Source: Lycorma delicatula (taxonomy: Eukaryota; Arthropoda; Insecta; Hemiptera; Fulgoridae). Taken from it: a DNA stretch of 64,000 bases. Made by a program: the position numbers and the translations under genes. The notes beneath the pieces were generated by a model, which was not told the DNA's origin, did not search any database, and saw nothing but the letters and a program-made list of their open reading frames with translations. This document shows, one piece after another, positions 10,740-22,601 of this stretch (positions are counted from its first letter, which is position 1; the number at the start of each line of letters is the position of its first letter). The stretch lies in NCBI RefSeq assembly GCF_047948215.1, contig NC_134460.1:123145324-123209323 (forward strand), written 5' to 3'.

Positions 10740-11250
10740 AATGCCAATTGACACTGGTATACCAAATATTAGCTCTATTTTACCTGATGTTACCGACCAC
10801 CGTCTGACACCTATTTGTCACTTGAAGCATACAACAGCTCCTCCCATCAGCGTTATGAGAGAACAAAGATCAAACTGAGAGAACATGGATAAAACTGTTT
10901 CCAGACGTAGGAATGAGTTCAGAGAACTCCAGTCAGTGCCCATAATTCCACTACTTCCAACCAAGGATAATGAGTAACGATAAGAGATTAAAAACCAACG
11001 ATTATCTATTTTACGCCCTCTCAACTGTAGAGTTACATAAAGCTCAGCAGAATGTTCCTTTTTTGGGGTTCCTGATGCCAAAATGGAATTTAGCATAATA
11101 ATGTTATTAAAAAGGTTCACCTTCTGATGCGTAATATTCGAGGGACCCAGTCATATTGGCATAAAGCCTTCACGGATCTAATAGCAATAGTACGAAATTA
11201 CGGGGCTCAGTACGTCTGTATTATTCTGTCGTGTAATGATCTGCACTGGT
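10740..11250. other. Unrecognised stretch of mixed composition
   Basis: This block is less A+T-rich than its flanks and has a 100-codon open frame on the minus strand (11120-10818). I recognise no domain. The plus strand also reads through in short peptide-like pieces. It may be a fragment of an unknown element. Confidence 0.3.
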
Positions 11251-11420
11251 TGGACATCCGATTTTTTTTGGGGTTTTTTTTGGCAGTTGTGTTTTTTAAT
11301 TTTTAACAGATTTAGAACTTGTAGCACATATAGGTGTTTAAATCAAAGTATCCGTTAAAATTGTTTAAAATCTGGGAAGTAATACAAGCGTAGTTTTTAA
11401 TACTTATATTTATAAAAAAA

Positions 11421-12120
11421 TCTGATGTGGACAACGCATGACTTCCTTGAACGCCTATAAATTACATTTTAAAATGAATAGTACATTAAATTTTATTTCA
11501 TTCATAATAATTTCTGATATTTTTCCATATATATAAATATTTTTGTTTGTTATTTATTGAATTATTATTTACCGTAATTTTTTTTTTACAATCAGTGGTT
11601 TATAATTATTAATAAATCAATATATTTAAATTAAAAATATTGTTAAAAAAAAGGAAATAAATTCAGATTCGAACCGATATGCCATCCCTTAAGATCCAAA
11701 TATTTCATTAATTAAAATTTTAATTGGTAATAACTCTGATACCAATGAAAATAAGTACCACTTTTGATGTATCATTTAAAAGTTCTCAATGAGGACTTAT
11801 TACTGAAGTTAAGAAAAGGTCCAAAATCCAATTTGTTTTGGATTTTGGGCTTCATTGGACACTTTTGGTTCAGTCGATTGCAATCAAAAGGGGAGGTGCA
11901 CAACTAGATGTTATAACAGTTCTAAATTCAAAATGTCAGCATTCTACGGCTAATCGTTTTTGAGTTATGCGAGTTACATACGTACATGTACGTGCACACG
12001 TCACGCTGAAACTAGTCAAAGTGGATTCAGGGATGGTCAAAATGGATATTTCCGTTGAAATCTGGAAACCGACATTTTTCGCGATCAATACTTCCTTTAC
12101 TTCGTACAAGGAAGTAAAAA
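11421..12120 (+). repeat. Family F repeat, copy 3 (near full length)
   Basis: The copy runs from TCTGATGTGGACAACGCATG through ACTTCCTTG to the terminal ACTTCGTACAAGGAAGTAAAA. It includes GATTCGAACCGAT, the internal hairpin with AAAATCCAA and TTGGATTTT arms, the ACGTAC tract and GGATTCAGGGATGG. It is one of the best copies for defining both ends. The two ends share ACTTCCTTG in inverted orientation. No ORF of note is present. Confidence 0.92.
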
Positions 12121-15100
12121 TAAAAAAAATTAAGAAACGGCAGTGTTTCAACTATTCCAAGTCGATTATAAATACAACTTTATGAACCTACCGAACGGTG
12201 CATGTACCAAATTAGAAGTCGTGAGTTAAAATAAAAAAAAAGAAACATAAAATAGAGATACAGCAAAGGATAACCTGCGTTCGTATGGAACGAAATTCTA
12301 GTTGCAGCAGCATATTCTGAACGACCTTAATAATGAGATTTTCCATTTTATTATATATTTCTGCTTGCCTTCAATCAACCAATAATTAGACATATTCCCA
12401 CTTTCGATTCTGGAATAAGCAGCATGTTTTGAACTAGGTTGCAGTTCTTGAACTTTTACTCCTGCTTATTTTTTAATGATTAAAATACTATCACTAGAAG
12501 TAATGAAGTAAAATCCTATTTCAAAAGCTAAACAAGGAAGTAGACTATACAATATTACAGTAAATATGCTCTTGAAATGATGAATATAAGGGGTGCTGTA
12601 TCTCTAAAGGATGAACTTGCATTTCTCTTACATCATTATAAAATCATCAAGATTACTTTAAAAATAATAAAATTTAAAATTAATAAATTAAAAAATTAAT
12701 TCCTAAAGTTCATTTAATAAAAAAAAACACCATTCTACCGCAAAAAAATTTGTAAATTTTTGTTACTTTTAATATTTTAACATATCAAGTACTTTTTATC
12801 ATTATTTTTCTCTAAATAACGCGTCATTTTGGAGGGTGAGAACAGTTTTTAACCCTTAAATGTTTAGACGTTAATGGATCCCCAACTCTAAAAATACGAG
12901 GTCTATGAACATTTATAATTTTTAATGTTTCATCCTTAAAACTTTTTATATTTATTCAGTTTTAATGAAACGTTATCAGAGTGAAACTTTCATATATATT
13001 TTTATACTCTTGCAATTTTTTGCTATGTTTGAAAATAATACTATAAAAATAACCTGGTAGAACGTCTGATGTTTTGTAATGGCATTTACTAATTATTTAC
13101 TTTTTTTAAATATATTTATTTAATTACTTTTACTTTCCTGGCATCATAGCACTATGCTGCAAGAAAAAAAAAGTATGGCAACCAGTCAAAAGAATGGAGG
13201 ATGGGTTTTTTTTTACATTTATCGACTTTCATGACCCTGGGACGCCAAAAATCAAACACGTGGGAGGGGGTAATGTTCGTACGTACTTAAAAATATTGTG
13301 TACGAATATTGTGTATTTTGAAGCTTAATAATTTTTGAAAGGATACACCAGTTTTAATGTAATTTTGCACACAGACTCGGGTATATGGGGTAATTTGTTG
13401 GCAAAACTTTGGGGTCAATTTCTTCACGGGGGGGGATAGAAAAGTTTTGGGGTCCATTTTTTAAAAGTTTTTCATATATAACCCCATTTTATATTAAGCT
13501 CAGTGTACATGCGTGTATGCTGGTCTTAATTTTATTTATAGAAGATTTCTCCCTGAAATTCCCCCTTCCAGAAAATCGGAAAAGGTTATTTTTTGTATTT
13601 TTTTAAGAGATTTTTTTTGTCATTTTAAGCATAGTACTAGTGTAAGTGACCCGAAAATTATGTACTTTGGGGGCAATTTTGGTGGCGAGGAAGCCCATAT
13701 AAGTATAAAAATAACAATATTTTGAATTTTTTAAATCCTTTGGTTTATTTAAACCTTTAGTAATAATATTACAATACGATTTCACACCATCCCCAAAAAG
13801 AAATCTTAGATAATTTTTTCATTTATCATTATTTTTGTAAATATATTAAATATTCATTTAGTAATTATTACTTTTTTATTGATTAAGAACCGTTCTAGAA
13901 CTATTATTTATGATTATTTTATTTTATTATTTTAAAAAAAATTATATTATTTTTATGAAATATTATTATAAAGGTGGAAATAATGTAAACTTTGGGAAAT
14001 TCCAACATCATTGCCAGTTATCTAAATACGAGTAATTTATTTTTATGAATGAGTATAAAATTATATTTAATGATAAACAGAAGTAAGTATAACGGAATGG
14101 TAAAGCAAGCTAAAAAATAAAAGGGAAAGGAAATACACTCCTCATCACGCCATCTTGTACCACTATCACAGCTGGTTTAGTAAATAGTATATAAATTATG
14201 TCAAAGAAACCATAAATTTTAAAGGGAGCTGAACGTATAGGAGCGTAAGAAGGAAGATATAGAAACGCTTAATTAAACCTTTATATAACGTAGTATCAAA
14301 GTGAGCAATCTAGAAATTACACCGTCATATAAAGGCTCTTTCATCCTTATTCAATCTCATATATTACCTACTTCTTGATTGCAATTCAGTAGTTATAATT
14401 TTTCATCAAACCATGAATTTCTAACTGTAGTCTCTGTACTTTCCTTTTTAGTAACGGTATAATATTACAGTCAATCAGTAAACACATTTAATAATTATAC
14501 TATTGTTAAGGCTTAATGAACGTTTTTTTTTTTCAAGGGTTACAAGTAACACTAAAAATCTATATGACTTATACAGTGAATACACAAGTACGTTAACTGT
14601 ATCACTAAGATTAATGAATAATAATACTTCCTTATTACTTCTAGAATTAAAAAATAGTTAGAAGATTTTTCGAAAACAATTTAAAATTAAAATTTATCCT
14701 TAGATATTTAACTTTTTTGCCGCAATGTTCTTCAATAAGGAAATTTGAATTAAAAAAAAGAATGATATGGGAGAGGGGTTTCCATTCAAAGAACTGTTTT
14801 TGTATATGTTACAGTGAAAAACTGAAGTTAGAGAATGTCAATATTCTCCTGTGAATGTCGACGTATACCAAATACGTTGGTATACCGTTGGTAAAAGACC
14901 GAAATACTTGTCTACTCAGAACTTCGACAGTATATGTCAACAAATGCACTATTGAGGTTCAAAATGATAATTAGATATAAAAAAAAAAAAAAATACCACC
15001 CGATACCAATCTCTAAAGTAAATAGATTACAAGAAACCCTCATAAAAAAAGGAAGTTTAGATTTAAGCTAAACATAACCTACGTTCGCTTTGTTCGCAAA

Positions 15101-15585
15101 CCTCGACTAATTAACGTTATATTTACAAATTATATATGTTAACATACTCCAACATTGGAGGCGATTAATAAAATTCATCGATTCGGTATGCCCTGACGGT
15201 GAAAGTCAAATAAAAATTTTTTGTTAAAAAAATGAACAAAGGGCAAACCATCTGACCATTTATTTTTATCGTTATCGTTCATTCATGCAGTTAACATATT
15301 CTGTATATCCTGATTGGTTCTTTCAAATTATAAAATGCTGAAAATATGATTAAATTTTTTATAACTGAGGTGAGAATTTGATTCACCAGCTTCTTTTTAT
15401 AATTCGTGAACAAGTAAATATGTTAGTCCATTATTGTTTGTTAAGTTAATAAAGGTAGAATAGTGAAGAGAACAGTTACAACGTGTACTTTATTTGAAAC
15501 TGAACAGTCAGTACAATACTTAAATTAACCAATTCGCTCAAATTACCAAAACAAACTAAATATAAACATTTCAATCTTCTATTTA
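12121..15585. other. Gene-free A+T-rich region
   Basis: No recognisable coding region. Features seen are a G-run near 13427-13436 within a GGGG-rich stretch (13260-13460), poly-A or poly-T runs, and a short inverted TATACCAA/TTGGTATA pair near 14866-14885. Some of 12830-13700 resembles dispersed non-autonomous repeat sequence, but I cannot tie it to a family. Confidence 0.45.
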
Positions 15586-16510
15586 TATATAGATATATAA
15601 AAATGAATGTTTGTTTGTTTGTACCATATGCGTTTCTATACCATTCATCTGATTGCGATGAAACTTTGGCGAGTTGCCGTGCACACGCCCGCGAAGGTTT
15701 CTGAATCAGTATGGACCCGATAGGTGGCGCTGGGGTTGATATATTTCGAAAAATTGTATTTATCGTCCTAATTGGCTCATATTGAGAATATATATTAATT
15801 AGATAAAAATAAATATTTTTGCAAAAATGGACCCGCTAGGTGGCGCTGGGGTCGAGATATTTCGAAAAATGTTATTTATGGTCCGATTTGGCTTATATTC
15901 AGAATATAAATTAGTTACGCGAAAAGAAAATCTTTTGTAAGAACTGTATCCGTTAGGTGGCGCCGGTATCGAGGTATTTAGGAAACAATTAAACAAAAAT
16001 GCAAAGACTTTTTTCTTTATATATATATATAGAAGATAGAAGATTATCCGTGCGGACAAGATACATATTACAAAATTTTACATTTTTTACATTCGTCCTG
16101 AAGATCTCGCAAGCAAATGTACCTAACCAAAAAGAAAAAAACCTGAAGATGTCGCAGTCAAAAGTATCTAAGTTGTGACACTTTATCTTAAGTGGTCAGA
16201 ATAAGGACTGTGAAAAAGTGTATTGGTGAATGAAATGTAAAAAATATAAAAAAAGTGTTTAACAAACTTGCATAAGGTTGCATCATTAAGTTAATAAGAT
16301 TTTATTAAAAGTTTGTGAGTTCTTGCGCGCGCGCCCGCGAAGGTTTCTAAATTAGATTGGACCCACTGTGGCGCTGGGGTCGAGATATTTCGAAAATTTT
16401 TATTTATGGACCGATTTGGCTCATATTTGTCCAAAATGATAAAATATTGATCAACACATAATTAATCATACGTAACCATATAGCGCGGGCGAAGCCGTGA
16501 CGAGGATGCT
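15585..16510 (+). repeat. Element with 116-117-bp internal repeats; Helitron-like edges possible
   Basis: It opens with TATATAAAAATGAATGTTTG and GTTTGTTTG, a head that reappears in shortened form before the CA tracts at 17.7, 49.7 and 52.5 kb. Three consecutive repeats begin at 15713, 15829 and about 15946. Each carries GGACCCG or ATCCGTTAGGTGGCGC followed by GAGATATTTCGAAAA and GGCTCATATT-like text. A fourth, separated copy lies at about 16355. A GCGCGGGCGAAGCCGTGACG segment at 16483-16502 resembles the 3' hairpin of insect Helitron-like or related non-autonomous repeats. No Rep/helicase coding is visible, so the class is inference. Confidence 0.55.
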
Positions 16511-17735
16511 ACTTTTAAATAATTAGCAATATCGAATGATGCAACTAAGTTTACCACCATCTATTTGAACTACCAGGTTTTTCAATATTTTTAAAAAAAA
16601 TATTGTAATCTTTTTAATTCGAATATGCATCTTCTTCAACTTATATAATGGTTTAATATATTAGCGATAGGAAAATTGTTTCCAAAACTTGTCATAAAAC
16701 AAATAGGCTTGAAGCCGTCAGGGTTAAGTATAACTTTATATTTAATTAGTTAATATTAAAATATTTATACAATAACTATTTTAAAATTTGCAAAAATAAA
16801 ATTTTATTAGGTATATTTTAATGATTTTGAAAACACTAATATCAACATCATAGTTTTAATATAATTTTGTACAAGAAATTACAGAAATAGTTAGTAGTCG
16901 TTTATAATCAACATTAACTGTTTTTTTATTTTAATACACTTTGAATGATAGTTTATAAATATATAAAAAAAGTGATAGTCCAACCATGATTTTCTTCGTA
17001 ACCTCTTAATAGGAACAATGAACAATATAAACGAGATGAATCAATCTTTTTCCAAAATAGATGGGTAACATTTCCTTTCTTCTTTCTTCTTATAATGTAT
17101 ATTTATATAGTTTATAGATAGGTCATTTTGTAAATTTTTATTCAGACTATGAAATTGGCCGATATCAGTTAATAATAACCGAAGCAATTCGTTTTATCCT
17201 TCATCATAATATCTTCAAAACTAACAAAAAATTGAGATGGGGGCCCACCACCCCACCTCACTTAATCCCACCCCACCATTATTGTTATGGTTCAACCATG
17301 TTTACTCTTATAATTTTTTTGATGTTATCTAACTATTATATAAATACCTTTTATTATTATTCCTTATTCTATTTCTTTGTTATCTTTAATGATTCGTGTT
17401 TTTCTTGAGTTTATTTAATTTCGATTAGGATTTCTTTTTGTTGATTGTATTCCCCTTTAGTTCAAATTGCAGTGGATGTTTTGGTGTTATTTCAGTTCTT
17501 TCTTTATCTGTGAACTTTTTCTTCTGGAATTCTTTTTTTTCTTCTATATATTTCTTTTGATGTAGCTTTTATATGATCACAACCGAGCAGCAGAGATTCA
17601 ATACGTTAATTCTATCAGAAATTCTAATAGAACTGAATTAAAAATTAAATAACAGTTGCTTAGAAACTGTCAAAACAATGCATAAATATAAATTATCTAT
17701 ATAAATAAAAATGTTAATGTTCGTTTGTTCACATA

Positions 17736-17836
17736 CACACACACACACACATACACACACACACACATACACACACCACACACTCACAATCACACACACA
17801 CACTCTCTGTCTCTCTCTCACTCACACACACACACA
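17736..17836. repeat. Interrupted (CA)n microsatellite
   Basis: CACA-rich sequence with TA, CT and CTCT interruptions. It occupies the same position in the composite unit as the longer tracts at 49.76 and 52.57 kb. Confidence 0.9.
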
Positions 17837-17999
17837 AAGTAAGTGTGTGTGATATGAAAAATTGAATAAAATATATTCCAGAATTGTATTTCAAGTAATT
17901 TTATAGAAATATGTATTTAGTCAAAAGATTGGGATCGAAAAACATACATAACTTATCAATAACTCATCAACTGACAAATTTTAGTAATTATCAACTGGC

Positions 18000-18290
18000 C
18001 TCTAAGATAATCTAACTAAACACCCCTCTGGACTACTCTGGATTTTGGGCCACTTGAATTCATCAATGTATCAGCTTAAGTGTAACACAAGTGAAGTTTT
18101 AGATTCAAAATGCGGTGTAACTAACAAAAAACATTGTTCGTCGGATAGAGTGCAAAAAAGGCAAAAAAAAAATTCACATTCACATAAACAATTCAGAGAA
18201 GGGTTCGTTAGCGAGTTGCGGCTCACGAACCATTTAGCTCCCTCTGTGAACTTAAACTGTATTAAAATTCTAGGGGTATAAATGGAGGGG
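18000..18290 (+). pseudogene. Tc1/mariner-type transposase C-terminal remnant in composite unit
   Basis: The stretch ACACCCCTCTGGACTACTCT reads TPLDY, after which a frame change gives LGHLNSSMYQ. This recalls the TPLDFFLWGHLKS segment around the third catalytic Asp of the transposase family seen at 26.5 and 38.9 kb. A 78-codon frame follows (18045-18281) with no conserved features beyond that. The same remnant is at 50100-50400, where a longer TEIRKATKNIVRRIEC segment is kept. It is too diverged for an independent family call; the local parallels support it. Confidence 0.6.
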
Positions 18291-18540
18291 TAAGTTGAGT
18301 GCTCTCTTACGGGTTTTTTTTTTTAAAATGAACGCAAGTGGTCCCAGACCTCTATTTCACTTAGGTATTAAGAAAAACGGAATAAACCAAGAAAACTTTT
18401 TCATGGAAAATATACTTTTAAGGTTTGAAATAAAGTAAATTTGTTAATTTCCAAATAAACAAGAATTTTTAATTAACTAATAGAGAACTAAAATTTGAGA
18501 TAATTTAAACAAATTTTAATTTTTTAAATGTGGTGATATA

Positions 18541-18826
18541 GGAGAATGTTAAAAATCAGATGGATGGATAAAGTGACAAATGAAGAGGTATTGCGGCAAA
18601 TTGATGAAGAAAGAAGCATTTGGAAAAAATAAAGTTAAAAGAAGAGACAGACTTATACTAAGGCATCCTGGAATAGTGGCTTTAATATTGGAAGGACAGG
18701 TAGAAGGAAAAAATTGTGTACTCAGGCCACGTCTGGAATATGTAAAAGAAATTGTTAGAGATGTAGGATGTAGGGGGTATACCGAAATGAAACGACTAGC
18801 ACCAGATAGGGAATCTTGGAGAGCTG

Positions 18827-18835
<9 letters not shown>
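18541..18835 (+). pseudogene. RTE-like LINE reverse-transcriptase C-terminal fragment
   Basis: The frame reads RRMLKIRWMDKVTNEEVLRQ and then IDEERSIWK. This is a common C-terminal segment of insect 'endonuclease-reverse transcriptase' LINEs (R-I-x-W-x-D-x-V-T-N-E-E-V). After a frame change it continues to LEYVKEIVRDVGCRGYTEMK, with RLAPDRESWRAA at the very end just before an (AT)n run. The fragment is therefore the protein C terminus. The text matches 48270-48420 and 50616-50915. Nothing of the RT catalytic core is present in this copy. Confidence 0.8.

Positions 18836-18858
<23 letters not shown>
18829..18858. repeat. (AT)n microsatellite at LINE 3' end
   Basis: A pure AT repeat directly follows the LINE C-terminal codons. 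The second copy (50913-50945) has the same arrangement, so the tail was amplified with the unit. Confidence 0.9.
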
Positions 18859-18863
<5 letters not shown>

Positions 18864-19214
18864 CTATAGTATTATATACCGGGATAGAATATATAAACAT
18901 CCCGGTAATAATTATTTTATTTAACTAATATATAAAGAGTTATTCACGAAAAATGTAATAAATATTTTACGACGTGTTGTATACGTGAAATAAAAAAACG
19001 TTTATATCATATAAACATAGGTTGAAGAATTCTTTTGTTAACGAGTGTCGGCTGGCGAATGATTTCTTCGTGAATTCTGCGTCTTGGGTAAAATTAATCC
19101 AGTTTCATTCCCATTATTTTTTTTAAATTTAGTTCACAAAATTTTTTTGTTTTTATGAACAGTGATAGATTAGATATAAATAGCAAGGATATTTTTCAAA
19201 CACAGAACAATTCA

Positions 19215-19730
19215 AACAATCAAGAGTTTAGCACCATTTTGGATCGTAGGACCACAATCTACATAGGTTACTGAGTAATAAAAAATTTTTCATAATTTTA
19301 TTGTGCATATTGTTATTTCTGTGGCATTTCTACCAAACATCTACTTTTTCTGAAAAACGTGCTTATAGTATTTACGAAATAGGCTTGAAACCGTCAGGGT
19401 TAAGTATAACTTTGTATTTAATTAGTTACTTAATATTAACTTATTTATACAATAACTATTTTAAAATTTGCAAAAATAAAAATTTATTAGGTATATTTTA
19501 ATGATTTTGAAAACACTAATATCATCATTATAGTTTTAATATAATTTTGTACAAAAAATTACAGAAATAGTTAGTAGTCGTTTATAATCAACATTAACTG
19601 TTTTTTTTTTTAATTTTATTACACTTTGAATGATAGTTTATAAATATATCAAAAAAGTGATAGTCCAACCATGATTTTCTTCGTAACCTCTTAATAGGTA
19701 GCATGAATATCTTTTTACATCGTATTCATA
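19215..19730 (+). repeat. Composite unit, left locus copy 2 (3' truncated)
   Basis: It begins near GCACCATTTTGGATCG (19230) and runs through AGGCTTGAAACCGTCAGGG to TCTTAATAGGTAGCATG. Homology to copy 1 and to the right locus stops near 19730. A 66-codon frame here (19301-19501) recurs with few changes at 48587 and 51414. I treat it as a by-product of repeat conservation. Confidence 0.88.
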
Positions 19731-20135
19731 CCTAACGATTACCTCGCAATAATCGTTACCTTCATGGTTGCGAGTATAATACTGATAAATAACAATTAAA
19801 GTACTAAGCTTTATAGAAATCTGAAAAATAAACTAAATTACCAAAGACAGAATAGTAACAACCATGCTAGCTAATGTACACACACCTTTGACGACGAAAA
19901 TTTCCAAATTTATTCTATTGCCATAGTAACAGAAATTACTCGTAATTTAATTACTAATTTTTTTCTTTAATGAATATTTTTAATCGACAACTTCAGCCCC
20001 AACGGGGGGATGAGGTCTCGCTCTATGCTTTTTAACTCTCCCAGGGATAACGCAATCCCTGCAAATTTGAAAGCAATCAGTTTGTTGGTTTTGCGTGGTG
20101 CGAGAACAAATTGACAGACAAACTTTCTTCTTTAT

Positions 20136-20189
<54 letters not shown>

Positions 20190-20955
20190 ATAAACTGTAG
20201 GGAGGAAAGATTTTTTAAGTAATATATTACAGTTGATATTAGTCCAATTTTGTTTTATGTACGAGCATAGGTATATATTTATACATTTTTTTATGCAACA
20301 GGCCGAGAGGAAAACAGTAAAAGTTTAACATCAAAAAATTTAAAAAGAAAAATATGAAGATGGGAAATGAAAATTATCATTTTTTTGTAATAGTTTAATT
20401 CTAATATAAAAAATTAAAGAGGTTCTTTAATTATATAATGGTATGTAAATATTCATCATACTTGAGATTAATGTTATTCATAAAACTTAATAAAACATCA
20501 TAGTAAATTAGTTAACATTATTAAATAAATTTAATAATTCCATATTTCATCTTGGTATGGTTTATGTGGTTGAACTCTAAGATATAATGTAACACAGGTT
20601 TACATAATTTAAACAGTTGTACAATACTGGTACCATTTAAATTACTACATGTACTGGTTGTGGTCCCTTATGTAGTGGCAGAGAAGTTTCCAGTTGATTC
20701 ATACAAAATTAATATATGTAGTTAGGTACTTCATAATAGTGTATATTGTGCTTAGCTTAATAAGGATTATGATTTATTAATATAACACGGTCGGTTATTA
20801 TGATCATCTTCAATAAGATAAGACTTTATAATACTGGTGTACATAATAAAATTATAATACTATTATAACCAATTAAAGTTTTTATTAAATTCTTAATATA
20901 AGAAAGAATTCATTCAATTAGTAATTCAGTTATTTTATGTAATTTATTGTGTTTG
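19731..20955. other. Gene-free stretch with long (TA)n hairpin
   Basis: No coding region is recognised. At 19980-20130 a GGCAATCCC-like segment followed by GACAGACAAACTTTC resembles dispersed repeat ends. A hairpin centred on (AT)n occupies 20131-20194. The rest is A+T-rich. Confidence 0.45.
20131..20194. repeat. (AT)n tract capped by inverted TTTATCTTA/TAAGATAAA
   Basis: About 50 bp of alternating AT is flanked by perfectly inverted 9-mers, so the whole 64 bp can form a cruciform. Confidence 0.85.
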
Positions 20956-20960
20956 TATAT

Positions 20961-21140
20961 ACAGTATCCTGAGGGGGAGTTGGCCAACCTTAAGGGGCTG
21001 AATCAGGACATAAAAATAAACAAAAATGTCTGTGTAGGCAGATGCTGTATCTCGGCTTCACTTTGTCCGCCATCTTGTGTTTTTCAAACAAGATTTATAA
21101 ATTTAGAACCGATTGAGATATTTTAATGAAATTTGTTTTT
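20961..21140 (+). repeat. Single arm of foldback family P2
   Basis: The segment with GGGGCTGAATCAGGACATAA, AAAATAAACAAAAATG, TATCTCGGCTTCA and TTTGTCCGCCATCTTG matches the left arm at 52845-52960, and in reverse complement the right arm at 53385-53500. Only one arm is seen here. Confidence 0.7.
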
Positions 21141-21224
21141 TATATTTGTCAGTACCTTCACTAATTTAATTAGTGATTAGTAATAGATGGTGATTATATA
21201 AGTAATTACTTAAAATGGAAAAGT

Positions 21225-22120
21225 GAAGAAGAATTCAGAACGGGAGATGAAGTATTAGAGAAGGTGGAGGAATTTAAATACTTGGCCAGTACTTAACTTA
21301 TACCTACCTTATACCGAAGAGATTAAAACGAGGATAGCAAGAAGTAAGGAAGCGTTTAATAGGAGAAGAAAACTGTTGCTTAGAAAAGCAGCTGTCAAGC
21401 TGGAGTTTAAGAAAGAGATTGGTTATATTTGGAGTGTCATGCTACATGGAGGTAAAAAGTGAACATTAAGCAAGTTGGATAGAAGGCGAATTGAGGGATT
21501 TAAGATGTGGGTGTGGTGTAGAATGACTAATGTCAGATGGCGTCGCCCTCGAGCTGTTGGACCCGGTGTGGGCCCCCTTTGTGGGATACTCACATCGGTG
21601 GCAAGGCATTAAGACCGAGTCCCGGCCCCTAAGGTGGGGTTCTGGAACGACAGAGTCGGGCCTGGATACCTTGCTCTAGGGGTTAGAGGCAGGCACTGAA
21701 ACTATCCGTCGGAGTGGACAATCCCATGACCTGTGCTATGCTTCACGGTAAATCCAGCCCAGAGCGGTAGGGAGACAAGCTAAAAAACAAGAAAAAAAAA
21801 GTCAGATGGCAAGTTCCGTGTAACGAATGATAAGGTATTAAAAACAACAAAAGAAAACAGGAGAATATTAAATGTAATTATCAGCAGGAAAAGGAACTGG
21901 TTGGGACATTTTATGAAAAGAAAATATTTAATAGTGGATGCAATGGAAGGTTTGGTAAATAGAGAAAAAGGAAGAGGAAGTAAAAGGTCTTAAATGCTGG
22001 ATGGTATTATGGAAAACGGAAAAGACAATGAGATTGGCGCAAGAAAGAATAATGTGTAGAATGACCGTGACAAGACCTGCACTAATGACAAAACACAATG
22101 AAAAAATGAATTGAATGATA
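21225..22120 (+). pseudogene. RTE-like LINE RT C-terminal relic, split by an R1-type insertion
   Basis: Broken frames read VEEFKYLAST, KTRIARSKEAFNRRRKLLLR, IGYIWSVMLHGGK and LDRRRIEGFKMWVWCRM. This is the usual order YLG(S/T), IxxAKxAF, SVxLYGxETW, RLxxFExWxWRRM of the RT thumb and C-terminal region in insect RTE-like LINEs. The relic is interrupted at 21540 by a 260-bp insertion. It resumes at 21810 and decays into an A+G-rich remnant of the basic C-terminal region, ending near 22120. Multiple stops make it non-functional. It is related to, but clearly not the same copy as, the LINE at 47.7-48.4 kb. Confidence 0.8.
21541..21800 (+). mobile_element. 5'-truncated R1-clade LINE 3'-tail insertion with 9-bp TSD
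   Basis: A GC-rich 260-bp segment ending in A9 is flanked by perfect GTCAGATGG direct repeats (21532-21540 and 21801-21809). Its core, AAGACCGAGTCCCGGCC, then CGGGCCTGG and GGGGTTAGAGGCAGGCACT, matches 41495-41600. There the same sequence follows an R1-type C-terminal coding end, so this piece is the 3' untranslated tail of that family. Truncation at the 5' end, the A tail and the target-site duplication are the hallmarks of target-primed reverse transcription. Confidence 0.9.
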
Positions 22121-22139
22121 TTAATTCACCACATAAGAT

Positions 22140-22272
22140 TCAATGCATATACCATGAGAATATGAAAAGGACAATTTTTAGCGTACGAGAAAATTTTATT
22201 CCTTACCGGGATTTGAACCGGGGACTACCAGGTGAAGATCGAGACGCTTCTACTTTACCACGGAGGTAGGCT
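22140..22272 (-). mobile_element. tRNA-derived SINE-A, copy 1
   Basis: The minus strand reads CCTACCTCCGTGGTAAAGTA, then AAGCGTCTCGATCTTC and CCCGGTTCAAATCCCGG. These are a tRNA-like A box and B box followed by a short non-tRNA tail. The same order is seen at 25348 and 38247. It is diverged and not a working tRNA gene; no closed acceptor stem is evident. Confidence 0.75.
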
Positions 22273-22601
22273 ACTAAATATATAAAACTAATACAAAATA
22301 AATTATAATTCAGAAGGTATTAATGATTTGAACGCATATAACGCGTTAATCGAAGATGTAGAAATTTGTTTTTTTAACTTTTTCATTAGTATTAATTAAA
22401 TATTCAGAGACAGGGTAATATTAATTCAGTTAAAGAAATTTTTATAATTGTATTTTAAATAAATTGCTAAGAAGATTTTTCAAAAATCAATCGGTAATTT
22501 ATAAAAAATGCATCAGAAACATATAAGGCCACATGTCCCCATGTCGTGGCCAATATTTTAAACAAAAACGGTGTTTTACGTGATTCGGTAAAATTAGATG
22601 G

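Larger units (their letters stand above)
16701..19214 (+). repeat. Composite amplified unit, left locus copy 1 (entry truncated)
   Basis: From AAATAGGCTTGAAGCCGTCA onward this is near-identical to 48655-51300 and to 51482-52570. It contains in order: a conserved non-coding block; the GATGGGGGCCCACCACC segment (about 17237); a (CA)n tract; a Tc-type transposase remnant; an RTE-like LINE 3' end; an (AT)n tail; and a transposon-end-like segment with TTTTGTTAACGAGTG. The distance to the next copy's AGGCTTG is 2676 bp. Confidence 0.9.
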
